Shown here piece after piece: positions 25,112 through 33,027 of a DNA stretch of 64,000 nucleotides (position 1 is its first letter; each line of letters begins with the position of its first letter). Position numbers and translations under genes: made by a program. The DNA lies in contig NZ_OZ245041.1 in NCBI RefSeq assembly GCF_965224175.1, forward strand, positions 4,216,001-4,280,000, given 5' to 3'. The stretch comes from Kordia sp965224175 (GTDB taxonomy: Bacteria > Bacteroidota > Bacteroidia > Flavobacteriales > Flavobacteriaceae). The notes under the pieces were generated by a model. It had not been told where the DNA came from. It saw nothing but the letters and a program-made list of their open reading frames with translations, and ran no database searches.

Positions 25112-25132
25112 CTAAAAACAGTTTAGAATAGA

Positions 25133-26038
25133 TTAATTAAGTATAAAGTCTTTTATGATTTTGTTCATATTAGAAGGTAATACTGCCATTTTTATTTCAT
25201 ATCGATTCACTTGCATCGTTTTAAACCAATCTTTCCAATATTTATAAATTACATCTTCTTCATATTGATTTTTTTCATCTGGATTAATTCCCAAAACAAG
25301 TACTTCAAGTTTTTGTAAGTTCTCATTTGTTGGTATGAAACCATAGCCTTTTGACATTATTTTTTCATTCCATTTTTCGTCATTCAAGCGATACTTTCTT
25401 ATCAGTTGTGGCGTTAAATATGAAGTTAGATTTCCTTCCTTTAATTGAGTGTTTTCATGATAGATATATCCATCAGTAAGTATAATCAAGATATTACGAT
25501 GGTCTTCCAAAATACAGAAGTCATTTACTTTATTTTTGAAAAATCGCCAAGTGTCTGAACCTACATATGTAGCGTCTTTAATTGCCGCTTCATATATTTT
25601 CTGAGGTTTTGTACTATAAGCTTGTTCAATTTCTTTCAAAATATCTTTCGTAGCCGTTTTTCTAGTAATTTCATACCGTAAGGAATGTGATATCGTATTT
25701 ATGTCTTGATTTTTGGGTTCTGGATCAAAATACAATTGTATTTTATCATTCATTCTCCTCACCTTTTTTTGTTTTAGGTGTGTAATAAAAGCATCTGATA
25801 CAGATTTAATATAAGCAATATCTCTCAAGTAAAATTCCATCGAAGGATTGGGATATTTTTTTGGGTTTATTCTATCTGATAAGTCTAATAAGAAACTAAT
25901 GTTTAAATTTTCACTTTTAGTAGTTGTCGATTTCGATTTTATTATTTCCGCATCAACTTTATTATTTTTACGATCATCAACGCATGATAAATTCAATAAC
26001 ATAGAAATAAGTGCAACGATTAATAATTTATTTCTCAT
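25133..26038 (-). CDS. VWA-like lipoprotein (301 aa)
   Basis: A lipoprotein signal (KLLIVALISMLLNLSCVDD) is followed by a von Willebrand A-like fold. LNISFLLDLSDRIN places a DxSxR in the position of the metal site. ILEDHRNILIILTDGYIYH supplies the LTDGY strand and turn, and there is a further conserved-looking segment KLEVLVLGINPDEKNQYEED. It is the last gene of a leftward operon with a TerB-like gene and a coiled-coil membrane protein, separated from the latter by 4 bp. VWA plus TerB-type genes often occur together in stress or defence clusters; the substrate here is unknown. Confidence 0.7.
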   Translation of the reverse strand: MRNKLLIVALISMLLNLSCVDDRKNNKVDAEIIKSKSTTTKSENLNISFLLDLSDRINPKKYPNPSMEFYLRDIAYIKSVSDAFITHLKQKKVRRMNDKIQLYFDPEPKNQDINTISHSLRYEITRKTATKDILKEIEQAYSTKPQKIYEAAIKDATYVGSDTWRFFKNKVNDFCILEDHRNILIILTDGYIYHENTQLKEGNLTSYLTPQLIRKYRLNDEKWNEKIMSKGYGFIPTNENLQKLEVLVLGINPDEKNQYEEDVIYKYWKDWFKTMQVNRYEIKMAVLPSNMNKIIKDFILN

Positions 26039-26042
26039 AATT

Positions 26043-27308
26043 TTAGTTTTTAGTAAATACTAATTGTTGATGATTCATTACTTCACTTATTTGTAATTCA
26101 GCTAAATGCTGACTAGAAACTTCTTCACAACGTAATTTTAATTCGTTTTTTTCACTGTTTGGTAATGCTATTTCTACATTAATTGCTTGGAACCAACCTT
26201 CTTTATATTGATAGTGATAGTGTAGATATTCTTTTACAGGAAAAACAAAACCGTCTATCTTTGATTGTAATTCTGATATTTGTCCTTGGATAGCTGTAAT
26301 TTCTTGTTTAATCGTATCTATCTGTATTAATAATTTATCTTTCTTTTCTAACTCGTTTCTTATTTCCTGTTTTTTATTTCGAATGAATGCTTTTATTTTA
26401 TCAACGTTTTCATGTTCTTTCATGACAAAATCAAAGACCAATCCCCAAATTATATATACTACGAATCCTGCAAAGATGATTCCCCAAAAGTTTACACTTT
26501 TCAAGGCTACAGAAGGAGAAAATGTTTCTCCTAAAACACGTTCAAAATCAAATATCTTCTTTTCAATTAAGTAAGCTAGAATAATATCAAATACAAATGT
26601 TAGTACAAATAAAGCTGCTAGTTTTACATAGGATATCGTTTTTTTACTTTTTTGAAACATGTGAATAAGATACCCTAACCCCATAAATACGAAAGGTATA
26701 GTCCCCACAAACAATGCCTCTAACCAACCATCGGATAATGCTTTCGTGAAAGCATTTCCATCAAAAATTGCAGCGCTCAAGCTATCTGTTTCAAAATTTT
26801 TAAAAAATGAAGAGTAAGATGCTGATATATAAAAAACAAATAAATATATCGTAATTGGTATTAGTAACAACAATCCTATATAAAACTGAGCTTGTGGTCT
26901 CTTATCCGTTTCTATTCCATAATTTTCAGGGTTTTGTTTTACATTGATCATTGCATATTTATAATTATCAATATTTTCAATGATTTTTTGCTTTTGCCCT
27001 TCATAAATCGAAATAGCAGTTTCTCGTTTTTTTAATTCTGTTTGCTGTTTCTCCTGGTCTTCTATATAAGGTTGCTTTAAAATTTTTTGTTCGTTCAATT
27101 GTTTCCTACATAAGTTCTCAAAACTGTTATATAAATTTTTCAATCCGACACCAAAAGTTATAGAGCCACCCGAAGCTTTCTTTGAAGCTCCATAACCGCT
27201 TTGATAATATGTGATACGCAATTGCTCTCTAGCTTCCTCTGTATTCTCACTTTCCAAAACTGTCGATGAGCTATTCTTTAATTTGAATAAGTTTTTTATT
27301 GACTTCAT
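26043..27308 (-). CDS. Membrane protein with flanking coiled coils (421 aa)
   Basis: An N-terminal coiled-coil-rich region covers about 45-120 (KQLNEQKILKQPYIEDQEKQ, ELKKRETAISIYEGQKQKII). Four membrane helices lie between about 140 and 290 (FYIGLLLLIPITIYLFVFYI, ALFVGTIPFVFMGLGYLIHM, LAALFVLTFVFDIILAYLI, FWGIIFAGFVVYIIWGLVF). A second coiled coil is at about 300-350 and a C-terminal domain at 355-421. Its start is 3 bp after the TerB-like gene and its stop 4 bp before the VWA-like gene, so the three are a tight unit. The layout suggests a membrane scaffold; no family recognised. Confidence 0.65.
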   Translation of the reverse strand: MKSIKNLFKLKNSSSTVLESENTEEAREQLRITYYQSGYGASKKASGGSITFGVGLKNLYNSFENLCRKQLNEQKILKQPYIEDQEKQQTELKKRETAISIYEGQKQKIIENIDNYKYAMINVKQNPENYGIETDKRPQAQFYIGLLLLIPITIYLFVFYISASYSSFFKNFETDSLSAAIFDGNAFTKALSDGWLEALFVGTIPFVFMGLGYLIHMFQKSKKTISYVKLAALFVLTFVFDIILAYLIEKKIFDFERVLGETFSPSVALKSVNFWGIIFAGFVVYIIWGLVFDFVMKEHENVDKIKAFIRNKKQEIRNELEKKDKLLIQIDTIKQEITAIQGQISELQSKIDGFVFPVKEYLHYHYQYKEGWFQAINVEIALPNSEKNELKLRCEEVSSQHLAELQISEVMNHQQLVFTKN

Positions 27309-27311
27309 AAT

Positions 27312-27704
27312 TTAAGAGTTAATAGCTTTTATAATTTCTTCTTTGGAAACATTTTTCCTAGCACAATCCAGTAAATAGTCAACTATTTCTGAAATATTTT
27401 CCTCTACAAAGCCAAATTTTTTACAATACTTTTTTAATGAGATATATTCATCATCTGTTACTTTCTCATCTGCCCAAACCATAAGTGCTAAATCATATAA
27501 GTATTCTATTCTTTTTTCAAGTGATTCGGGTATTGAAGAGTCATGAGATGGGTTCAATAAAATATGATTTAACTGTTCTTTAGAAATTCCTCTCTCTTCT
27601 GCAAACTTATATAGCATTTGCAATTCTAGTATATCAAATTCATCATCGGCAAATGCTATTTGATAGAGTCGTAAAAAATGACTTTTTAATTCATTTGTTA
27701 TCAT
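27312..27704 (-). CDS. TerB-like (tellurite-resistance fold) protein, 130 aa
   Basis: The protein is one TerB-type helical domain with its acidic metal-site pairs: FLRLYQIAFADDEFDILELQ in the first half and LALMVWADEKVTDDEYISLK in the second, each an ADxx(F/V)xxxE pattern. TerB domains bind divalent metal and are found in tellurite/stress and phage-related clusters with VWA proteins. It starts a three-gene block whose spacings are 3 and 4 bp, and lies 18 bp after the 80-aa lipoprotein gene. Confidence 0.8.
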   Translation of the reverse strand: MITNELKSHFLRLYQIAFADDEFDILELQMLYKFAEERGISKEQLNHILLNPSHDSSIPESLEKRIEYLYDLALMVWADEKVTDDEYISLKKYCKKFGFVEENISEIVDYLLDCARKNVSKEEIIKAINS

Positions 27705-27722
27705 TTGGTATAATTTTTAGAA

Positions 27723-27965
27723 TTAACAATCACATTCATCCCTATCTACATAAGTCTTATTTCCACTGCTATTATAATAATAACAACCGCCTTGTGGTCC
27801 TTTCCATAGTTGGTTTCCATTATGAAAACCACACTTTATTTCTGTATCTACATCAGACGAACTACCTGTAGTTCCTAGATCTGTATCAATAGAATCATCT
27901 GTACTAGAGCATGCTAACAAACTGATAAAACTTAACGTGATTAATACTATTTTTAGATTTTTCAT
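27723..27965 (-). CDS. 80-aa lipoprotein with Cys/Tyr-rich end
   Basis: The frame is open upstream to 28202, but that part lies over another gene. The Met at 27963-27965 gives a good lipoprotein signal (MKNLKIVLITLSFISLLACS). The mature part is Asp/Ser-rich and then Cys-containing (EIKCGFHNGNQLWKGPQGGC, YYYNSSGNKTYVDRDECDC), a short pattern of the kind seen in small extracellular metal- or disulphide-stabilised domains. It is part of the leftward operon, 25 bp after its upstream neighbour. Confidence 0.7.
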   Translation of the reverse strand: MKNLKIVLITLSFISLLACSSTDDSIDTDLGTTGSSSDVDTEIKCGFHNGNQLWKGPQGGCYYYNSSGNKTYVDRDECDC

Positions 27966-27990
27966 TCTTTTAAATATTTTATTGGTTAAT

Positions 27991-28368
27991 TTAATGTTGC
28001 CAGCATCTTCCGCTAGCATTTTTAGTTTTTCGTTTACATCTTCTTCCTGATTTTGTTCGTCCTGAACATTGAACGGAGTAGCTTCTCTTGATTGATGTTG
28101 AAGTTTTATTTTTTGGTTTACTAGAAATGGTTTGAATGATAGAGTCATTAACTTTCCTAGTCTTTGATTTGGGCTTGCATACTTTACAAGCTTTATAACC
28201 AAAGGAAAGAGCTTTAGTTAATTTTATTTCTTTTTTGGAATACTTTAAATATTTACAATAAGATCTATGATACTTCTTTCCAGTTTTTGTGGTATAAACT
28301 GTCTGTGATATTGCATTAGAATATATTAGAAACAATAAAGAAAAAATGATGTAATGAAGTTGTTTCAT
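27991..28368 (-). CDS. Secreted protein with Cys-His motifs and DUF5763-like end
   Basis: A signal peptide (about 1-21) precedes a first zinc-binding-like module, KYHRSYCKYLKYSKKEIKLT followed by GYKACKVCKPK, which resembles the HxxxCxxL...CxxC module often attached to secreted nucleases. A lysine-rich linker leads to VQCSGRTKSGRRCKRKTKNA and GRCWQH, the C...C...C.H pattern of DUF5763. Length 125 aa. It begins 2 bp after the preceding gene stop. Metal or nucleic-acid binding is likely by motif; the biological role is unknown. Confidence 0.75.
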   Translation of the reverse strand: MKQLHYIIFSLLFLIYSNAISQTVYTTKTGKKYHRSYCKYLKYSKKEIKLTKALSFGYKACKVCKPKSKTRKVNDSIIQTISSKPKNKTSTSIKRSYSVQCSGRTKSGRRCKRKTKNASGRCWQH

Positions 28369-28370
28369 AA

Positions 28371-29498
28371 CTACTCAACAGGAATTCTGATTTTCGTTTC
28401 ATTAATCTTCATTCTAGTTTTGTATAATGTTACATATTGAGGTTCTTTTCGTTCCCTATTGTATACAACATCTTCATATAGTTGTATTTGTTTCATCGCA
28501 ATTACTTTTACGTTTACATTTATGGGAGTTATTTTATTATCATTAGATAGTGCTATATAAAAATCTCCTTCAGGAAACCTATCACTTCTGCCATAAGCAG
28601 CACGCCCTTTTCCCATATCAAATTGTAAAAACTGTTTCTCGTTTAAAAAAAGCTGAGTATTCTCATAATCACGTATAAAATAATACTGAACATCTTCTCC
28701 TATGTTTGGTAGTATAAGGTTTGTTATTTCCCCAATTGCTAATGCGCCTAAAGGGGTTGTGTAATAACTAGCGACACTTTTTGTTACATTTTTAATACTT
28801 TTTAGGTTGTCTTGATAAGCATTTTGTGATTCTTCTCCAACTCCTACCCAATATGCCCAAGACACAAGTCTTTCTTCTCTAAATTCTGTATTAGTTAATC
28901 TTGGTAAACCAACTTTTAAATACGTTCTATTATTCCCCTTAAAGCAAGAATGTACCTTTTGAGATTTATCAAAAACTAAAATCTCTTCTAGTTTCTCTCC
29001 TTTTAATTCTCTTTTTTTTTCTTTAAAATGTATTGTAGTGTAACCCGTAAGGCTGTCTTCAGAGTAATTAACATACGTAGTATCTCTTATTACTTTCCAT
29101 TTCCAATCTGTATTAAAATTGTTTTTTGAAGCGTCAGAAGGTATGCGTTGTATTTTAACTCTACAAACTCTTTTAGTTATCGAAGAACTGTAAAAACGAA
29201 ATCTAACTACACATTTCTTTTTTACTTTTATTCTTTGATTAACAAGTTTTTTGGTTTTAAACTCTGATAATAAAATATTTGAAGGCAAAGCTGTAATTTC
29301 TATACTTTTTATATGTCTACCTTTTATCATTTCTAAATTGAAAATAATTTCATCTCCTTCATCAAATGAGTAGTAATGATCTATTGTTTGTTGGAAAGAA
29401 AGTTTTATACTTAGACTTGTTACGTCAACAGGATTAACAGCAAGAAGCACATTGATTTTGAAAAAAAATAAGATGCATGATAAATGATAATGTCTCAT
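28371..29498 (-). CDS. Secreted protein of unknown family (375 aa)
   Basis: Met-13 of the open frame (29496-29498) is the likely start because it is followed directly by an export signal (RHYHLSCILFFFKINVLLA) and avoids overlap with the KTSC gene. The mature protein is beta-rich, with two short groups of Cys (KKKCVVRFRFYSSSITKRVC; VHSCFKGNN). The C-terminal part holds YYFIRDYENTQLFLNEKQFL and RFPEGDFYIALSNDNKIT. I do not recognise a family. It sits in the operon between the KTSC gene (4 bp) and the DUF5763-like gene (2 bp). Confidence 0.65.
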   Translation of the reverse strand: MRHYHLSCILFFFKINVLLAVNPVDVTSLSIKLSFQQTIDHYYSFDEGDEIIFNLEMIKGRHIKSIEITALPSNILLSEFKTKKLVNQRIKVKKKCVVRFRFYSSSITKRVCRVKIQRIPSDASKNNFNTDWKWKVIRDTTYVNYSEDSLTGYTTIHFKEKKRELKGEKLEEILVFDKSQKVHSCFKGNNRTYLKVGLPRLTNTEFREERLVSWAYWVGVGEESQNAYQDNLKSIKNVTKSVASYYTTPLGALAIGEITNLILPNIGEDVQYYFIRDYENTQLFLNEKQFLQFDMGKGRAAYGRSDRFPEGDFYIALSNDNKITPINVNVKVIAMKQIQLYEDVVYNRERKEPQYVTLYKTRMKINETKIRIPVE

Positions 29499-29502
29499 TT
29501 TT

Positions 29503-29727
29503 TTAAAACTTTTTAGAGTACCTATTTTTAACATACTTATTTATGTAACTATTTAAACCTCTTCCATTTTGGGCTAGTTCCTTCATATTCTCTATATGTT
29601 CTTTTCCTGCACTCCCATAATTATAAACATACGTAACCCCTGATGTGAACGTAACTGAAATAGTATTACTTTGAATTTGGTAAGATCTTACTCCTGAGTC
29701 TCTTCCTATATTTTTATATAAAGTCAT
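29503..29727 (-). CDS. KTSC-domain protein (74 aa)
   Basis: The whole protein matches the short KTSC pattern: a Ser in RDSGVRSYQIQSNTISVTF, then SGVTYVYNYGS and a helix ending AQNGRGLNSYINKYVKNRY. KTSC domains occur alone or fused to nucleases and ligases and are thought to bind nucleic acid or nucleotides; this is family knowledge with little experiment behind it. It is 24 bp after the GIY-YIG-like gene and 4 bp before the secreted 375-aa protein gene. Confidence 0.75.
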   Translation of the reverse strand: MTLYKNIGRDSGVRSYQIQSNTISVTFTSGVTYVYNYGSAGKEHIENMKELAQNGRGLNSYINKYVKNRYSKKF

Positions 29728-29751
29728 ATTAAATTTGTTTATTTTTTATTA

Positions 29752-29988
29752 TCAATTTTGATTAGCTCCATAACCATTTTCTCTTTCCCATCTTAAGGCG
29801 GCTTGTCTTGTTGTTTTTCTTCCAACTTGGAGTATATGACCATTTTTCCAATACAATCTTCCTCCATTATACAAACTCCACTTTCCAGAGTTTCTATGCT
29901 CTATTTCTCTTCTTACTAAATTATTTGTAATTCCTCCATGAACTATTACATTACCAACTTTGAAGTAATATTTATAAGTATCATTCAT
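29752..29988 (-). CDS. GIY-YIG-like small protein (78 aa)
   Basis: The Met at 29986-29988 is preferred because a promoter box lies 27 bp upstream; the longer frame would start inside it. The sequence YYFKVGNVIVHGGITNNLVR followed by REIEHRN, then GHILQVGRKTTRQAALRWER, follows the reduced GIY-YIG layout in which the second strand has GGIT and the helix carries R and E/H residues. The canonical first Tyr-containing strand is altered, so nuclease activity is uncertain. It is the first gene of the leftward operon that includes KTSC and TerB-like genes. Confidence 0.65.
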   Translation of the reverse strand: MNDTYKYYFKVGNVIVHGGITNNLVRREIEHRNSGKWSLYNGGRLYWKNGHILQVGRKTTRQAALRWERENGYGANQN

Positions 29989-30014
29989 AACCTGTATTTT
30001 TAAGTTTAATAGTT

Positions 30015-30059
30015 CAAACTTAACCTGATTATGAATCAATCACTTGTGGAAATCCACGG
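30015..30059 (-). promoter_or_regulatory. Promoter and activator-like site of the GIY-YIG/KTSC operon
   Basis: The -7 box TAAGTTTG is at 30015-30022 (minus strand). An inverted repeat, CTTGTGGAAATCCACGG on the top strand, lies at 30043-30059, 20 bp upstream of the box. The 17-bp word matches that of the 47-aa peptide promoter at 14 positions. A LuxR-type response regulator is encoded immediately upstream and is the obvious candidate binder. Confidence 0.6.
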
Positions 30060-30084
30060 TAAGAAAAAATAAAGTTGAAAAACT

Positions 30085-30753
30085 TTAAATAAGATCTAAA
30101 CTCTGTGCTAGATAAATAAGTTGTGAAGTTGTATTTGCGTTGAAGTTGTCACGAAGTTTACTTAAACGATCCTCAACGGAACGTCTACTATTTGGTGTAA
30201 TATTTTTTGATTTAAAATAATCAGCAATGGCATCTTGTTTTAAACCGCGAGCTACTAATTGTAGTAATTGTTTCTCATAATCATCCAACTGAAAAACATT
30301 TTTATTTTGTAACGTTGCATTAGAAACTGGACATAAATAAGTTTGCTCATTCTGAACAGCTTCTATCGCTTTTAGAAGTTCTTTAGTTCCGTTTAATCCT
30401 TTACAGACATAACTATCAATACCTATTTCACTCATTAGATATTTGATGATACTTTGTTGATTATTTACCGAAAACGCAATAATTTTTATGGTTGGTTGTA
30501 TTTTTTTTACTTCAGTAATGAGTGATTCCCCTGTAGTGATTTTAGGATTAGATGTATTAATATCAAAAGACAAATCACTGATTAATGCATCAAAAGGTTC
30601 TTTTTCATAAATCCCTTTCTTTATTTTTAAAAACGCATTATCACAGGACTGAGACGACTCTACTGTCTCTATACCTAATTCTTTGAGTTTATAAACTAAT
30701 CCTATGTTATTACTTTCTGTATCCTCTGCAACTAAAACTTTTTTAAATTTCAT
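30085..30753 (-). CDS. LuxR/NarL-type response regulator
   Basis: The 222-aa protein has a receiver domain (about 5-130; acidic pocket in KVLVAEDTESN, probable phospho-Asp in FDALISDLSFD, Lys in SYVCKGLNG). A GerE-type helix-turn-helix follows at about 155-215 (DDYEKQLLQLVARGLKQDAI, then NSRRSVEDRLSKLRDNF). The gene follows its kinase by 8 bp. Target sites are likely the inverted repeats at 25095 and 30043. Confidence 0.92.
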   Translation of the reverse strand: MKFKKVLVAEDTESNNIGLVYKLKELGIETVESSQSCDNAFLKIKKGIYEKEPFDALISDLSFDINTSNPKITTGESLITEVKKIQPTIKIIAFSVNNQQSIIKYLMSEIGIDSYVCKGLNGTKELLKAIEAVQNEQTYLCPVSNATLQNKNVFQLDDYEKQLLQLVARGLKQDAIADYFKSKNITPNSRRSVEDRLSKLRDNFNANTTSQLIYLAQSLDLI

Positions 30754-30761
30754 AAACTAAA

Positions 30762-32453
30762 CTATTGGATAAATCGTATTTCTGCTTTAAATCCATTATC
30801 AGGACTCGTATCAAAAGTAATAGTTCCGTTCATCTCTTCGATGCGGTTTTCCACATTACCCAAACCATTTTTTACTGAAAGTTGTTCTCTTGTCGCACCT
30901 TTTCCATTATCAACATACTTGATAATGATTTGTTTTTTAATTTTTGTAAAGGTTACTCCAACTAAAGTAGCTTTGCTATGCTTTTTCATGTTTGTAAGTA
31001 ACTCTTGTAGTACCCTATATACTTGTTCCTTTTTTAGTTTAGATACGGCATCCCAAAAATCGGAAGTAACCTCTTTAGTCACAATTTTAGTAGTTTCGCT
31101 ACCATAAGAATTTAATAATGATAATAATTCATCATGATACCCTTTGTCTGTATGTATAGAAGTATATCTTTTAGAAATATCTCTAGCTTTTTCATAAATA
31201 CCGTTCAAATCATTTAATATTTGCATACCTTCTTTTTCTAATAACGAAGCTGGATTCATCTGTAATTGGTTCATTAAATAGAAAATATCATTCCCTAATT
31301 CATCATGTACTTTTTTGGAAAAATTACGTTCAGTTTTGTGAACTTGTTCAATTGTGTGTCGTTTGTTGCGGTTTCGTTGAAGTATTATAAGTAAAATAGA
31401 AATCACAAATATAAATCCACCTAGGAACGCATATATTAGAGCTTTACGCTCTTGTTTCTTTTTCTCTAATTTTTCTTTCAATATTGCACTTTCAAACTTT
31501 TTAGAACTATCATATTGTAACATTGCGTATTTATTACTCTCGAAAGATTTTATTCTATATAGACTGTCACTTAATTTTTTATATTCTCTAACCTTAGGAT
31601 CTATATTAAATTCAATTAACATACCTAGTGCTTTCTCTCTAACATCAGGTGTTTTAATTTTTAAACTAAGATCATAAGCTTTGTCTGCATAAAGTTTTGA
31701 TAGTGAATCATTTTTTTGATTTTTATAGTATTTCATCAGCTTTTGATAACTAGCAAAAATTTCAGTATTGGTTCCTACTTCCTGACGAAGTTTTAACCCT
31801 TTCTTTATAAATTTTAATCCTAAAGCAGTACTATCTAGTTTAGTATAGATGAATCCTAAGTTATCTAGTATTCTAGCTTGCTCAAGTGTATCTTTAAACC
31901 TTGGAAAAAGATGATATGCGCTTAATAGTTCTTGTTTAGCTTTTTGTATTTCTTCAAAATCTCTATAGATATTAGACTTATTATTAAAAATGATTGCGCT
32001 GTCTTGTGCTGATCTTGCCTTTTCTAATGCTCTATCATATAATTCAATTGCTTTTTCTTGATTCTTTTGTTCTCTGTAAATATTACCTAATAAATTTAGG
32101 ACTGATCGTTGATATTGTGTTTTATAATTTGAGTTAGGAAGTAAATCAATTTCTTTTAAGATAGATACTAAGAGGTTTTCTGCTTCTATGTAATCACCCA
32201 TATTTTTCTCAATACTTGCAAGATTGTACTTAAAATAAAGCACATAGGGATCATCTACTTTTGTAGTTTCAAGTTTTGCTTCAAAAAAGACTTTTGCTCT
32301 TTTTAACTCTTCAACAGTTTTAAAATTTTGAACTTTATCAACATAATAAGGAATGCTATCTGTACTATTCTGCCCAATTATTTTTTCATTTCCTAGAAAG
32401 AAAAAGCATACTATGAGAACAAAAAAGAGGAATGAATTTGTATTATTTTTCAT
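30762..32453 (-). CDS. TPR-containing sensor histidine kinase (NarX/HisKA_3 type)
   Basis: After an N-terminal hydrophobic signal (SFLFFVLIVCFFFLGN) the 563-aa protein has tetratricopeptide repeats at about 80-270 (ILNLLGNIYREQKNQEKAIE, LYDRALEKARSAQD). One membrane helix is at about 345-365 (ALIYAFLGGFIFVISILLII). A dimerisation/phosphoacceptor region follows (ERNFSKKVHDELGNDIFYLM; His in KVHDELG) and a HATPase domain at about 455-563 (YRVLQELLTNMKKHSKAT, VDNGKG, NGLGNVENRIEEMNG). The TPR part is periplasmic and presumably senses a peptide or protein. It is coupled with the response regulator and follows a small Pro-rich lipoprotein gene by 30 bp. Confidence 0.92.
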   Translation of the reverse strand: MKNNTNSFLFFVLIVCFFFLGNEKIIGQNSTDSIPYYVDKVQNFKTVEELKRAKVFFEAKLETTKVDDPYVLYFKYNLASIEKNMGDYIEAENLLVSILKEIDLLPNSNYKTQYQRSVLNLLGNIYREQKNQEKAIELYDRALEKARSAQDSAIIFNNKSNIYRDFEEIQKAKQELLSAYHLFPRFKDTLEQARILDNLGFIYTKLDSTALGLKFIKKGLKLRQEVGTNTEIFASYQKLMKYYKNQKNDSLSKLYADKAYDLSLKIKTPDVREKALGMLIEFNIDPKVREYKKLSDSLYRIKSFESNKYAMLQYDSSKKFESAILKEKLEKKKQERKALIYAFLGGFIFVISILLIILQRNRNKRHTIEQVHKTERNFSKKVHDELGNDIFYLMNQLQMNPASLLEKEGMQILNDLNGIYEKARDISKRYTSIHTDKGYHDELLSLLNSYGSETTKIVTKEVTSDFWDAVSKLKKEQVYRVLQELLTNMKKHSKATLVGVTFTKIKKQIIIKYVDNGKGATREQLSVKNGLGNVENRIEEMNGTITFDTSPDNGFKAEIRFIQ

Positions 32454-32483
32454 TCCTCTAAAATACTAAAATTATTATATGAA

Positions 32484-32654
32484 TTAATTTCCTAATCCAT
32501 CTCCTGGCGGTGGCGGTGGCGGAGGTGGTGGTATTTCGCCCTCATCACCGCAGCATGCTTGTATTACATCTGTTTCGTTTAATGCTTCTGGTGTGCATGA
32601 TTGAAATCCTATAATGTGGAAAACCACGAGCGCAACTAAATATATTTTCTTCAT
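32484..32654 (-). CDS. 56-aa proline-rich mini-lipoprotein ahead of the kinase
   Basis: The frame starts at the ATG 32652-32654. A signal segment KKIYLVALVVFHIIGFQSCT has its lipobox Cys at 20. The mature 36 residues contain ETDVIQACCGDEGEIP, nine consecutive prolines and GDGLGN. It precedes the TPR histidine kinase by 30 bp in the same direction and is probably in the same operon. A role as extracellular ligand or modulator of the kinase is a hypothesis from position. Small lipoproteins with CCGDE-Pro-run ends seem to recur beside such kinases in this family, from recall only. Confidence 0.65.
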   Translation of the reverse strand: MKKIYLVALVVFHIIGFQSCTPEALNETDVIQACCGDEGEIPPPPPPPPPGDGLGN

Positions 32655-32833
32655 TTTGTTTTGTTTAAAAAATTGATACTAGTGTGGCTGTCCGAAGTTG
32701 TTGTTCAGATATGTATTGCAGACAAACCGCACGTTAAAAAATGAGGAGACGTCTCTCCGATTTTCGGGAAGTAGAAGATTGAAAACTAAAGAAGTGTGCA
32801 AACTTCCCTTAGCAATACAATTTTAGTTCTCAG

Positions 32834-32894
32834 CTTCATTTTGAGTTTAATCCGCAAACCTTATTGCGGGTAAGGTCATCTTTAAACTCTGAAG
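32834..32894. other. 61-nt imperfect nested hairpin in a divergent intergenic region
   Basis: Outer arms CTTCA...GAGTTTAA (32834-32850, with a TTTT bulge) pair with TTAAACTCTGAAG (32882-32894). An inner stem CCGCAA (32852-32857) pairs with TTGCGG (32864-32869). It sits in the 373-bp gap between the leftward kinase operon and the rightward gene at 33028. It could be a 5' leader element, a small RNA or a terminator relic. A 10-bp palindrome GAGACGTCTC lies at about 32743-32752. No other gene is seen in the gap. Confidence 0.45.
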
Positions 32895-33027
32895 CAAATG
32901 AACAAACAAAATGAAGGAAAACAGTCAACACAAATTGCTCAATATGTAGTCAATTATGTATAAACATTGATGAAGATATTATGTGTAATTCATGTTGGAC
33001 TTATGATAAACACTAACACCAACTTTT

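Noticed and set aside
27966..28202. N-terminal extension of the 80-aa lipoprotein
   Set aside because: It overlaps the DUF5763-like gene in another frame and would bury the lipoprotein signal inside the protein.
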